DNA from: an uncultured Lachnospiraceae bacterium
GTDB lineage: Bacteria > Bacillota > Clostridia > Lachnospirales > Lachnospiraceae
Length of the DNA stretch: 17,822 nt
Assembly (NCBI GenBank): GCA_910588285.1
Contig: CAJUQB010000096.1
Location: 1-17,822, forward strand
Direction of reading: 5' to 3'
Position 1 is the first letter of the stretch; each line of letters starts with the position of its first letter. Positions 1 through 6,203 of the stretch are shown in pieces. A program made the position numbers and the translations under genes. The notes under the pieces were generated by a model that saw only the letters and a list, made by a program, of their open reading frames with translations, was not told the origin of the DNA and did no database searches.

Positions 1-25
1 GAAGCGCAGAAGGCTTATCCTTCAT
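1..25 (-). CDS. Possible start of a gene leaving the window
   Basis: On the minus strand an ATG at 25-23 opens a frame reading MKDKPSAL up to the window edge. An AGGAGG lies at 29-34, only 3 nt before the ATG, which is tighter than usual. A TATAAT box lies at 44-49. Eight codons are too few to identify a product, so the call rests on the ribosome site and promoter alone. Confidence 0.3.
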
Positions 26-28
26 CAG

Positions 29-49
29 CCTCCTTTTGGGGAGATTATA
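29..49 (-). promoter_or_regulatory. Putative -10 box and ribosome site for the left-edge gene
   Basis: Minus strand: TATAAT at 49-44, followed by AAAAGGAGG at 37-29. The position 17 bp upstream has no good -35 hexamer. A TG directly abuts the -10 box, but without the one-base gap of a standard extended -10. The leader would be very short, about 15 nt. Confidence 0.3.
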
Positions 50-181
50 CAGGGGTAAATTCTATATTCTTTCCTGAACCATCACGGTTTTGGTAAGGTA
101 GGTATAAAATACGTTTTCCAAAGAATTATTGTGAGTGAAAAGCCTATCCACAATGTAGGCTACCTCCAATCAACCTTACAC

Positions 182-225
182 GTACAATACGCCTATCTGC
201 AAAATCGCAAACAGGCGTATTGTAC
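182..225. repeat. 13-bp perfect inverted repeat
   Basis: GTACAATACGCCT at 182-194 is exactly complementary to 213-225, around an 18-nt loop. No T-run follows on either strand, so it is not a clear intrinsic terminator. The 50-409 stretch holds no gene I can support: only this hairpin, a smaller one (AGCCTA, 141-146 with 156-161) and the terminator at 286-324. Confidence 0.6.
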
Positions 226-285
226 CTTGCCGGAAAACCTTTTTATCTTGTTATTACTATTTCTTCAAACTCCCACTATGCAATG

Positions 286-324
286 TAAAAAGAGAGGTAA
301 AAGCCAAAACGCTTTTTCCTCTCT
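286..324 (-). terminator. Rho-independent terminator of the subtilase lipoprotein gene
   Basis: On the minus strand a 14-bp stem (324-311 with 304-291, one mismatch, 6-nt loop) is followed at once by TTTTT. It lies about 85 nt beyond the stop codon of the lipoprotein gene at 410, the right orientation and distance to end that transcript. Confidence 0.75.
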
Positions 325-409
325 AAAAAGATTTCTGATACACCTTTTACCAAAAAACGAAAGCAAACCATCCCGCAAAATTAATGGTATCCGCTTTTTC
401 ATTGCATGA

Positions 410-1603
410 TTATAGAGTATTTTTTACCATTTCAATAAATGCGGAGGGATAAATAATATGTTCACCGTATTGGTTTTCGTAGGCGCTGTCAATAAGAATT
501 TTCTTTATTTCTTCTGGACTTAGCTGAGGGTTTATCTGCCATCCAAGTGCAAGCACCCCAGTAGCATATGGAACGCCCCAGCTTTCACCACCCTGTCCTC
601 CATAGCGGAAGAAATAATCTCCCGCATCATACTGCTCCACCGTTGTGCGGAAATTGACAGGTACGGAAATGAACCCTTCTTGCATCGGTTCCGATTTGCT
701 TTGTCCGTAGCTCCACCAACCATTGCGCGCCTTCTTAATATTATCGGGGTCTGTGTAATCGTAATATCCACCCGATGTAAAATGAGTATCCGTTCCAACG
801 CTACAGCTAATCACTAAAATTCCCGCCACTTTTGCGCGCACAACCGCATCTTCCCACTTTTCTTGATTTTCAAAATCACAGTCCGACCCTGACAGATTTG
901 CAGATACCGAAACTACACGTATTTTATCCTTTTCCGGTAGGGATTCATTCTTATCTATAATCCAATTTAGGCCGTCCGCCCAATAAGCCGAATCAGAAAG
1001 CCCCGAAGGAACTGCGACATAATAAACCTTCACACCAGGAGCAACGCCGCAGGTTCTTCCTGCTAATATGCTGATAACGGCATTGCCGTGCATTCCCCCC
1101 TGTGACTGTACATCATAACATTCATAGTAATCCACAATTCTGTCTGAAAACTCAGGCGGTTCTAAAAAAATAGCCTCGTCAATAATTGCAACTGATACAT
1201 CTTCGCCAGTGATACCCTGCCCATGCAAAGCGCGTATGCCAAGTCCGGGGTTTTTGCCATTTTCCATAATTTCTTGCTGAAGTGTTTCATTACCTGCAAA
1301 AACAGTATGCTCGTTGAATTGATATGTGTACATATCCTCGGCCTTATACTCACTTGGTGATAGCACGTTATCTCCTGTAAAAAAACCACCTCGCACATCT
1401 GCAAACTGCGCCAATGACGAGGCATTTCTTGGTGCCGCACTATTGGGAGATTGTGATGGTTTCGTCGAGATTATTGCTTCTGAGTCCGAGAGCACTGAGT
1501 CTGTGGCTGCATCATTCTGTTTTGGTTTGTTAGAACAAGCTGCTAAAGATAACAGCATAAGAGCCATAACAAATGCGAGTATTCTTGTTACTGTGAACTT
1601 CAT
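410..1603 (-). CDS. Subtilase-like (S8 family) lipoprotein
   Basis: A 397-aa protein. A lipoprotein signal peptide comes first: hydrophobic residues 7-20, then the lipobox L-A-A-C with Cys23, so it should be anchored outside the membrane. A Ser/Asn/Pro-rich linker spans about 24-65. The subtilisin triad appears in normal order: Asp142 in AIIDEAIF, His172 in GGMHGNAV, Ser341 in GESWGVPYATG. The oxyanion-hole region usually reads like AGNDG, but here it is ISCSVGTD (265-272) with no Asn, so activity may be altered or lost. The start fits GGAGG 7 nt before the ATG, and a weak TAGAAT -10 lies at 1631-1626. The next gene upstream is a winged-helix regulator, 245 nt away. Substrate unknown. The family assignment is firm; catalytic competence is not. 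Confidence 0.85.
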   Translation of the reverse strand: MKFTVTRILAFVMALMLLSLAACSNKPKQNDAATDSVLSDSEAIISTKPSQSPNSAAPRNASSLAQFADVRGGFFTGDNVLSPSEYKAEDMYTYQFNEHTVFAGNETLQQEIMENGKNPGLGIRALHGQGITGEDVSVAIIDEAIFLEPPEFSDRIVDYYECYDVQSQGGMHGNAVISILAGRTCGVAPGVKVYYVAVPSGLSDSAYWADGLNWIIDKNESLPEKDKIRVVSVSANLSGSDCDFENQEKWEDAVVRAKVAGILVISCSVGTDTHFTSGGYYDYTDPDNIKKARNGWWSYGQSKSEPMQEGFISVPVNFRTTVEQYDAGDYFFRYGGQGGESWGVPYATGVLALGWQINPQLSPEEIKKILIDSAYENQYGEHIIYPSAFIEMVKNTL

Positions 1604-1746
1604 TTTCCTTCCTCCATTGGTTCTTATTCTAGCAGCTTTTTTGTATTAGCTTGCATTCGCCTTTTCTGCCAAAGACATATTGGTATCCAGACAAATATAT
1701 AATAGCTGAAACAATCTATCAACATTCGAACCAACTAGGCCCGAAG

Positions 1747-1791
1747 TCCCGCCGACTGTGGCTGTCAGCTTGTGATTTACCGTCGGCGGGA
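1747..1791. repeat. 10-bp GC-rich inverted repeat between regulator and lipoprotein genes
   Basis: TCCCGCCGAC at 1747-1756 pairs perfectly with 1782-1791 around a 25-nt loop. It starts about 57 nt past the stop of the winged-helix gene. No U-run follows, so it could be a weak or factor-assisted terminator or an mRNA-stabilising hairpin. Nothing else is visible in 1604-1848 except the weak promoter of the lipoprotein gene. Confidence 0.5.
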
Positions 1792-1848
1792 ATAGTTCAG
1801 ATTGCCTAATGTGTTGATGATAAATTCAGCGATAGCCGGGAACCTATA

Positions 1849-2292
1849 TTATGGCACTTCAAATTTATATCCAACGCCAACAACGCTTTTGATGTAGTCC
1901 GGGGAATCTTGCGTAACTTTCAACTTCTTCCGCAGATTGCTCACATGGTTGTTGACTGCTTTACGAGAGTAGTAGGAAGATTCCTCATTCCAAATCAATT
2001 CCATAATCACCTCATAAGTAAATACCCGTTTCGGGTGAGTGATTAACAAAGCAAGAATGTCAAATTCTTTAGCAGTTAATTCAATTACCTGCTCGCTAAT
2101 ACATACAAGCCGTTGTTCCTGGCAGAAATATAAATCGCCCACTTGAATCTCTGTAAACGGTTCATCAATAGTTGTTTGCACTTTATAAGTTTCGGAAATG
2201 ACGCATGGGCTGTCGGCCAGATTATCTTGTTGTTTTTGGGAATTGAAAAGATAACTTAACAATTCCTGACGCTGACGGGCGCTTAACAGCAT
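1849..2292 (-). CDS. OmpR/PhoB-type winged-helix regulator without receiver domain, 5' end probably frameshifted
   Basis: 147 aa as the intact frame stands. Residues about 52-146 form a PhoB-like DNA-binding domain: the LTAKEFDIL motif at 72-80, recognition helix near NNHVSNLRKKL (114-124), and the closing GVGYKFEVP wing. There is no phospho-acceptor receiver domain; residues 1-50 are a short helical stretch of unknown role. The same frame stays open for 22 more codons above the Met at 2292 (LAVFDISEPGG...), but without a start. A strong GGGGGGTG ribosome site sits before an ATG at 2354 that reads M-G-N-stop. One extra base in the GGGAAA run at 2347-2352 would join the two into about 169 aa. 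So the gene is either broken, mis-sequenced, or starts late at 2292. It may control the lipoprotein gene downstream. Confidence 0.75.
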   Translation of the reverse strand: MLLSARQRQELLSYLFNSQKQQDNLADSPCVISETYKVQTTIDEPFTEIQVGDLYFCQEQRLVCISEQVIELTAKEFDILALLITHPKRVFTYEVIMELIWNEESSYYSRKAVNNHVSNLRKKLKVTQDSPDYIKSVVGVGYKFEVP

Positions 2293-2463
2293 GAGCAGCT
2301 TTTCTGCAATTATACCGCCCGGTTCAGATATATCAAATACAGCTAATTTCCCATGTAATCACCCCCCTCTGTCAGTATGGGTATTTGTGCTTTCATTTCA
2401 ACTGTATACTAAAAGTCTTCTGTTTCTAAAACAAGTATAACAAACAAAACCTGAAATCCTGTG

Positions 2464-3362
2464 TCATGTTTCATATTTTTTTAGAATGGAGCATACCTTT
2501 TCTTTTATCCCAGCCCGGATATGCGATGGGGAGAGCACCTCGACATGCTCTCCAAAAGTAAGCAGATAATGATAAATGACATCATGGTCTGGTAAATTTG
2601 AGGTTACATATAGATTATTTTCTTCGTCTGTTGTAATGTTCTCGGCAAATTCATCATACACACGAAAAGCAACTTGCGGAGAGAATTTCAAAGTAACAGA
2701 AACCGTATTGTAATGGGGCATTTCCATTTTTCCTTTGGTAAATCCGACATGTCCCTTATGAACGTTTTAGCGGAAATTACCAAATCTTTTATGCGCGTCA
2801 ATTTAAAAAAGCGGTAGTCGTTTCTTAAAAGGCAAAATCCGTATAAATACCAGTCATTGCCCTTGAAGATCAATTTAAGCGGCTTCACAGAACGAGATAA
2901 ATACAGACCGTTACTGCCAAAATAAGAAAAGGTGACGATTCTTCTGTCAAAAATAGATTTTTTAATTTCACTAAATATCTGATCCGCCTTATTTTTATTC
3001 CAGTCAGAAAAATCAACTTCTATCCAATTCGTCCACTTAATTTGAAAGAGTGCTGACAATTTAGAAAGCAGTTCATCCGCATTTTCACCTTCTGTGGAAG
3101 CAATGCCCTGTAAGGCTATCAGTATTTGTTCCTGCTCCTTTTCTGAAAATATAGACTTGTCCAGAACATAATTTTTCATCAAAGAGATACCGCCGCCTTT
3201 TCCCTGTGTAGCATAAATTGGGATTCCTGCCGCGCTAATGGTATCTAAATCTCTGTAAATGGTTCGAGTAGAAACCTCGAATTTTTCTGCCAGTTCAGGA
3301 GCCGAAGATTTTCCGTTTTCCAATAAATAATAAACAATTTGAAACAGTCTGTTCATCTGCAT
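2464..3362 (-). pseudogene. WYL-domain (YafY/DeoR-type) transcriptional regulator, frameshifted
   Basis: The family has an N-terminal winged-helix DNA-binding domain and a C-terminal WYL effector domain. The start is the ATG at 3362 (MQMNRLFQI) behind GGAGG, not the longer frame above it. Residues about 3-55 carry the HTH (STRTIYRDLDTISAAGIPI). The WYL core is visible as NDWYLYGFCLLRNDYRFFKL, followed by the R-I-K-D-L segment. At the five-A run 2727-2731 the frame runs out into CPITIRFLLL-stop, while the expected C-terminal WCX-like part (MEMPHYNTVSVTLKFSPQ...) continues in the -1 frame to 2464. Restoring one A gives about 300 aa, the usual length. This is a one-base deletion: decay, sequencing error, or less likely programmed slippage. 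Confidence 0.8.
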
Positions 3363-3381
3363 ACCATACACCTCCGCCTTT

Positions 3382-3419
3382 ATTATAACGCAAGAAACTT
3401 GACAAGTGTATGGCAAGTT
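3382..3419 (-). promoter_or_regulatory. Promoter and operator of the WYL regulator
   Basis: Minus strand: TATAAT at 3387-3382, 20 nt before the start codon. The -35 position (3410-3405) is poor, but it sits inside an inverted repeat with 9-bp arms and one mismatch (AACTTGACA at 3396-3404 against TGGCAAGTT at 3411-3419). The left arm also forms the perfect odd palindrome ACTTGACAAGT at 3397-3407. A dyad over the -35 fits autoregulation; that is inference. Confidence 0.55.
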
Positions 3420-3437
3420 AATCAATATTATTTCCTG

Positions 3438-3866
3438 CTATGACGGTATATGCTTTCTGAGATTGATGAGGCTAAATACATCATCCATAATCCCTCTATC
3501 CCTTACATCCAGCATCAACCATTTCTGTCCATTACCGATTTTCGTGTTTTTGAATACTGTCTGCACATAGTCGGAACATCGTTGCATAAGAAACTCTGCC
3601 TCCGTAAGTTCACGACTTCCTACAACCACGAGAGCGATAAAATAGCCTTGCATCGGATAGAGCGTACAAAGAGACTTTCCGCCTTTTTTATACTTAATAT
3701 TCCAGCCTGCCTGCATGGAACAACGGCTGTATTTCATGTAGGGCTTGATCTGGTAGGCGGACTGGATACGCTCATTGAAGTCCGCCCATAACGGGCTACC
3801 TATATATTCTGTAATCTGCTCCCACGTAGGCGGCGTTACATTTGAATAGAGCAAATTCCAATCCAT
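3438..3866 (-). CDS. DUF3788 family protein
   Basis: A 142-aa soluble protein recognised as the DUF3788 type. It has the N-terminal WEQITEYIGSPLWADF segment, a central CSMQAGWNIKYKKGGKSLCT block, and a C-terminal KWLMLDVRDRGIMDDVFSLI helix. No catalytic motif is evident and the function is unknown. It starts 14 nt after the AraC-type gene with GGAGG in the gap, so the two are almost certainly one operon. Members of this family often lie beside GyrI-domain regulators, which fits a role in binding small molecules; that is context, not proof. Confidence 0.75.
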   Translation of the reverse strand: MDWNLLYSNVTPPTWEQITEYIGSPLWADFNERIQSAYQIKPYMKYSRCSMQAGWNIKYKKGGKSLCTLYPMQGYFIALVVVGSRELTEAEFLMQRCSDYVQTVFKNTKIGNGQKWLMLDVRDRGIMDDVFSLINLRKHIPS

Positions 3867-3880
3867 TCTTATTTTCCTCC

Positions 3881-4810
3881 TTAGCTTTTATTTTTCAGCG
3901 GCAGGGGCTTAACCCAAATTTCCACACAGGCCATACCCTCCAAGTAACGGTAATACTTTTCTGCCGAAAAAGGCTCCGTGGTTAAGTTGTGATGAGGCAA
4001 CCATATACCAAAAAGGTATTTGCTGGCCTGATCTAAAGCGACCGTTACCAAATCCTCAAAATTTTCTGCTTCGACTCTGCAAACGATGTATTCTCCTACC
4101 GAGAGTTCTCTCTTAACAAAACCATCTTGCAGCCGGTCCGGATTATTTTGAACAAGGCCGCCTGCAAAATAAGTGAAAAAGTTTTGTGCAGTACCTTCCG
4201 CATGGGACATTCCCATTTCTATAGCAGTATTTAGATTGGCTGCGATTGAAGCCTTCTCCATTTGATAGCGCTTCCAAAGCTGTCCTGGCACATCTACACC
4301 TGTGCTTTCACCAACCGGCATTTGTTCAGAAATACGAACTTCCGTTTCCAAGCCGAGGTAAATTTCCGGTTTTTCCAATGTCTTTCTCTGGATTTCCAGG
4401 ACGATATTTCCTACCACCAGCGGAACCCCTTCGTCTACCAAAACGTAATTCATAGAAACTTCCGGTTTGTCGAATGTATTGAGCATTGGTAAATCCCTCC
4501 TGTAGTTTTCAGGGGTAATCCCATACGTTTCCTTGAAAGCTCGTGTAAAATTCGCATGGCTTGAAAAACCATAGTCCAAGGCAACGTCAAGAATCCTCTG
4601 TTCGGTACTTTTCAGATTTTCAATAACCTTTGCCAAACGGCGGAGTTTCACATATTCCTGAACCGGTTTATTTACCAGCCGCTTGAACAAGCGCTGAAAA
4701 TAAAAGGTGGACAGACCGACAGTATTTGCCAGTTCTTCCGTTGAAAATTCTTTTGTCAGGTGTTCCTCGATAAAAGTCAAGGATTGTTCGATTGCTTCAT
4801 ATGCGTGCAT
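3881..4810 (-). CDS. AraC-family regulator with GyrI-like effector domain
   Basis: 309 aa. The double helix-turn-helix of AraC proteins is N-terminal (about 5-105). The first HTH is near FSTEELANTVGLSTFYFQRLF, and the second is the hallmark ILDVALDYGFSSHANFTRAF and YGITPENYRR block. Residues about 118-305 form a GyrI/BmrR-type ligand-binding domain, ending in YYRYLEGMACVEIWVKPL. Such proteins (Rob/SoxS-like HTH plus GyrI) bind hydrophobic or cationic compounds and activate transcription. The start follows GGAGGTGCC. It heads a two-gene operon with DUF3788. A palindrome between the -10 and the ribosome site suggests self-control. The ligand cannot be told from sequence. Confidence 0.88.
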   Translation of the reverse strand: MHAYEAIEQSLTFIEEHLTKEFSTEELANTVGLSTFYFQRLFKRLVNKPVQEYVKLRRLAKVIENLKSTEQRILDVALDYGFSSHANFTRAFKETYGITPENYRRDLPMLNTFDKPEVSMNYVLVDEGVPLVVGNIVLEIQRKTLEKPEIYLGLETEVRISEQMPVGESTGVDVPGQLWKRYQMEKASIAANLNTAIEMGMSHAEGTAQNFFTYFAGGLVQNNPDRLQDGFVKRELSVGEYIVCRVEAENFEDLVTVALDQASKYLFGIWLPHHNLTTEPFSAEKYYRYLEGMACVEIWVKPLPLKNKS

Positions 4811-4825
4811 TGCGGCACCTCCTAT

Positions 4826-4844
4826 ATTTGATGTTCAAATTATA
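4826..4844 (-). promoter_or_regulatory. Promoter -10 and palindromic operator of the AraC-GyrI gene
   Basis: Minus strand: TATAAT at 4844-4839, overlapping the perfect 15-bp palindrome ATTTGATGTTCAAAT (4826-4840). GGAGG follows just before the start codon. No convincing -35 is present, as expected for an activator-dependent promoter. The palindrome sits where a bound protein would block or tune initiation. Confidence 0.5.
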
Positions 4845-4879
4845 TCATTCTATTTTTTGCCGGGCTTTTCACGCAATGC

Positions 4880-5066
4880 GCTTTTTGATTAGGAAAATGC
4901 ACTTTGTAAAATAGAGACATGGAATAAGGGTTGCTGAACGACGGCTTTTTTCTTTTGCCGTCGTTCAGCAGATTGGAGCTATATGGATTCAGTTTTTTTC
5001 GGAAAAAGCGTTCACAGTGCTCGTAAGGGGGTAGCCCCCCTATCGGTGATTTCAATATAATCAGCC
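4880..5066 (-). repeat. Copy of the recombinase 3' flank fused to the GNAT gene end
   Basis: This stretch shares blocks, in the same order, with 17579-17680, the end and 3' flank of the serine recombinase. ATTAGGAAAA occurs at 4888-4897 and 17587-17596. TGATTTCAATATA occurs at 5047-5059 and 17661-17673. A G-rich block precedes the latter in both copies. The left copy is 85 nt longer, and its extra DNA carries the hairpin at 4932-4970. I read it as a relic of a related recombinase end; chance similarity cannot be excluded without alignment statistics. Confidence 0.45.
4932..4970. repeat. 14-bp perfect hairpin downstream of the GNAT gene
   Basis: TGCTGAACGACGGC (4932-4945) pairs perfectly with 4957-4970. 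The 11-nt loop is nearly all T on the plus strand. No U-run follows the stem on the minus strand, so it is not a standard intrinsic terminator, though its place 40 nt after the acetyltransferase stop suits transcript end formation or 3' protection. Confidence 0.6.
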
Positions 5067-5596
5067 TTATTCATACCATACAAATAGTAATCGCAGTATG
5101 TGTTTACCATTTTACCCTCACGGATAAGACCCTCACGCTTGAAGCCTGCTTTTTCCAAAGTTTTATACGATGCAATATTTTGTACATGAACATCAGCCCA
5201 AAGACGCTGCAATTCTGTTTCTTCAAAGCAAAAGATAGCTACTCTCGCCAGCGCTTCTGTCATAAGTCGGTTGCCTTGATAGGCAGGAGAAAGGCGAAAT
5301 GCTACTTTTGCCATGCGGTCATTCTCAATGAGATACACCCACATATCCCCGATGACTTTATAATCTTGTTTGTGAACAATACCCCAATGAAAACTTTTTG
5401 TGGGTTTCTCCGGCTTTTGAAAAAGCAATTCCGGGTTTAAGTCACTTTTCCCGGGGCGTTTTCCCCAATACTGATAAATGGAACTGTCACCCAACCATTC
5501 TTTCAAATCTGAAACATCTTCTTTTCGCAGAGGGCGCAGGATAAGCTGTTCCGTTTCAAGAACAGGTTTATTCTGAACATAATCCTGTAATTTCAT
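5012..5596 (-). CDS. GNAT-family N-acetyltransferase (RimJ/RimL type)
   Basis: 194 aa from the ATG at 5596 (MKLQDYVQ), chosen because GAGGGGGGTG lies just upstream; the frame extends further but has no ribosome site there. The fold of the family is visible: ETEQLILRPLRKEDV (14-28), the acetyl-CoA region LSPAYQGNRLMTEAL, and the late motif NIASYKTLEKAGFKREGLIR with the usual Asn, Tyr and Gly. It transfers acetyl from acetyl-CoA to an amine; the substrate may be a protein N-terminus or a small molecule such as a drug. It follows trmO by 14 nt and shares its promoter. The last residues (YIEITDRGATPLRAL) look like a recombinase tail rather than a native acetyltransferase end. Confidence 0.85.
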   Translation of the reverse strand: MKLQDYVQNKPVLETEQLILRPLRKEDVSDLKEWLGDSSIYQYWGKRPGKSDLNPELLFQKPEKPTKSFHWGIVHKQDYKVIGDMWVYLIENDRMAKVAFRLSPAYQGNRLMTEALARVAIFCFEETELQRLWADVHVQNIASYKTLEKAGFKREGLIREGKMVNTYCDYYLYGMNKADYIEITDRGATPLRAL

Positions 5597-5610
5597 AAGC
5601 CACCCCCCTC

Positions 5611-6084
5611 TTAAAATTTGAATACCTGTCCCCAATCAAAATAGCCGGACGCTTCTGTGCTTTTCGGCCATTCGCTGCACCATGCGGGAACACCAGGTGT
5701 TTCAACCCTGTCAAAACTCGGAGTGTAGGGCTTGATGTCAATTACGGGCGTATTGTCATTTGCATCAATGAATGTAACATGAATCATTCCGTTAGTGAAA
5801 TCAATGTTAATAATTTCGGACGCTGTTAATGCAATAGGGTTCGGACGCGCAGGAGATCGTGTCGCAAATACACCCATGACTTCGGGTGCGCCTTTATAGG
5901 GCTGTTCTGTCTGTAATTCATTCCGGTCTGCGTCGTTGTCGCAATCGCTGAACCACCAAAGGACATTGATGTGGCTGAAGCCCTCTAAGGCTTGCAGTCC
6001 GGGAATGTACTCCGGCTCTAACTGAATAAATGTGCCGTTTTCATCATTTTTTACTTTGCCAATGGCTTTTAATTGATAGGTCAT
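5611..6084 (-). CDS. trmO: TrmO/TsaA-type tRNA m6t6A37 methyltransferase homologue
   Basis: 157 aa from the ATG at 6084 (MTYQLKAIG) behind GGAGGAAAAAT; the longer frame has no ribosome site. The signature is GVFATRSPARPNPIALT (71-87), followed by NTPVIDIKPYTPSFD (111-125). In this family S-adenosylmethionine donates a methyl group to N6-threonylcarbamoyl-adenosine at position 37 of certain tRNAs, tuning decoding of ACY codons. WWFSDCDND near 43-51 belongs to the same fold. It is the first gene of a two-gene unit with a GNAT acetyltransferase, and its promoter has a MerR-type layout next to a merR gene. A copy on mobile DNA suggests an accessory or resistance role, possibly on a different substrate; that is inference. 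Confidence 0.85.
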   Translation of the reverse strand: MTYQLKAIGKVKNDENGTFIQLEPEYIPGLQALEGFSHINVLWWFSDCDNDADRNELQTEQPYKGAPEVMGVFATRSPARPNPIALTASEIINIDFTNGMIHVTFIDANDNTPVIDIKPYTPSFDRVETPGVPAWCSEWPKSTEASGYFDWGQVFKF

Positions 6085-6115
6085 ATTTTTCCTCCTTGCT
6101 TTTGTTGGTAAAACC

Positions 6116-6146
6116 AATATAAGACCTCACATCATGTGAGATGCAA
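6116..6146 (-). promoter_or_regulatory. MerR-type promoter with 19-bp spacer ahead of trmO
   Basis: Minus strand: -35 TTGCAT at 6146-6141 and -10 TATATT at 6121-6116, separated by 19 bp. The spacer contains the perfect 15-bp palindrome CTCACATGATGTGAG (6140-6126). An over-long spacer with a dyad inside it is the established layout of promoters untwisted by MerR-family activators. A second small dyad, TTGGTAAAACCAA (6105-6117), lies just past the -10. Confidence 0.75.
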
Positions 6147-6154
6147 TAGGGAAA

Positions 6155-6189
6155 AATAAAAAATGCCCTGCATTTTTCACAGGACATTT
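6155..6189 (-). terminator. Rho-independent terminator of the merR gene
   Basis: Minus strand: a 10-bp stem with one G-U pair (6189-6180 with 6170-6161, 9-nt loop), followed by TTTATTTTT. It starts 15 nt after the merR stop codon, so it isolates merR from trmO, which then depends on its own promoter. Confidence 0.75.
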
Positions 6190-6203
6190 CAAAGTCTATA
6201 CAA

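Noticed and set aside
182..225. Inverted repeat as a terminator or mobile-element end
   Set aside because: There is no T-run on either strand, no flanking target duplication and no transposase, so it is kept only as a repeat.
265..402. Minus-strand frame of 45 codons (MKKRIPLILRDG...) after the lipoprotein gene
   Set aside because: There is no Shine-Dalgarno sequence, and the terminator stem lies within it; best read as trailer sequence.
131..409. Plus-strand frame of 92 codons at the left edge
   Set aside because: It has no ribosome site, runs through two hairpins including a minus-strand terminator, and its protein is unlike any family I know.
2720..2735. Programmed frameshift in the WYL regulator
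   Set aside because: The run has only five As and no standard slippery heptamer or visible downstream stimulator, so a simple one-base deletion is more likely.
4840..5055. Minus-strand frame of 71 codons after the GNAT gene
   Set aside because: It overlaps the GNAT end in another frame and crosses the 14-bp hairpin and the AraC promoter. The similarity to the recombinase flank is a better account.
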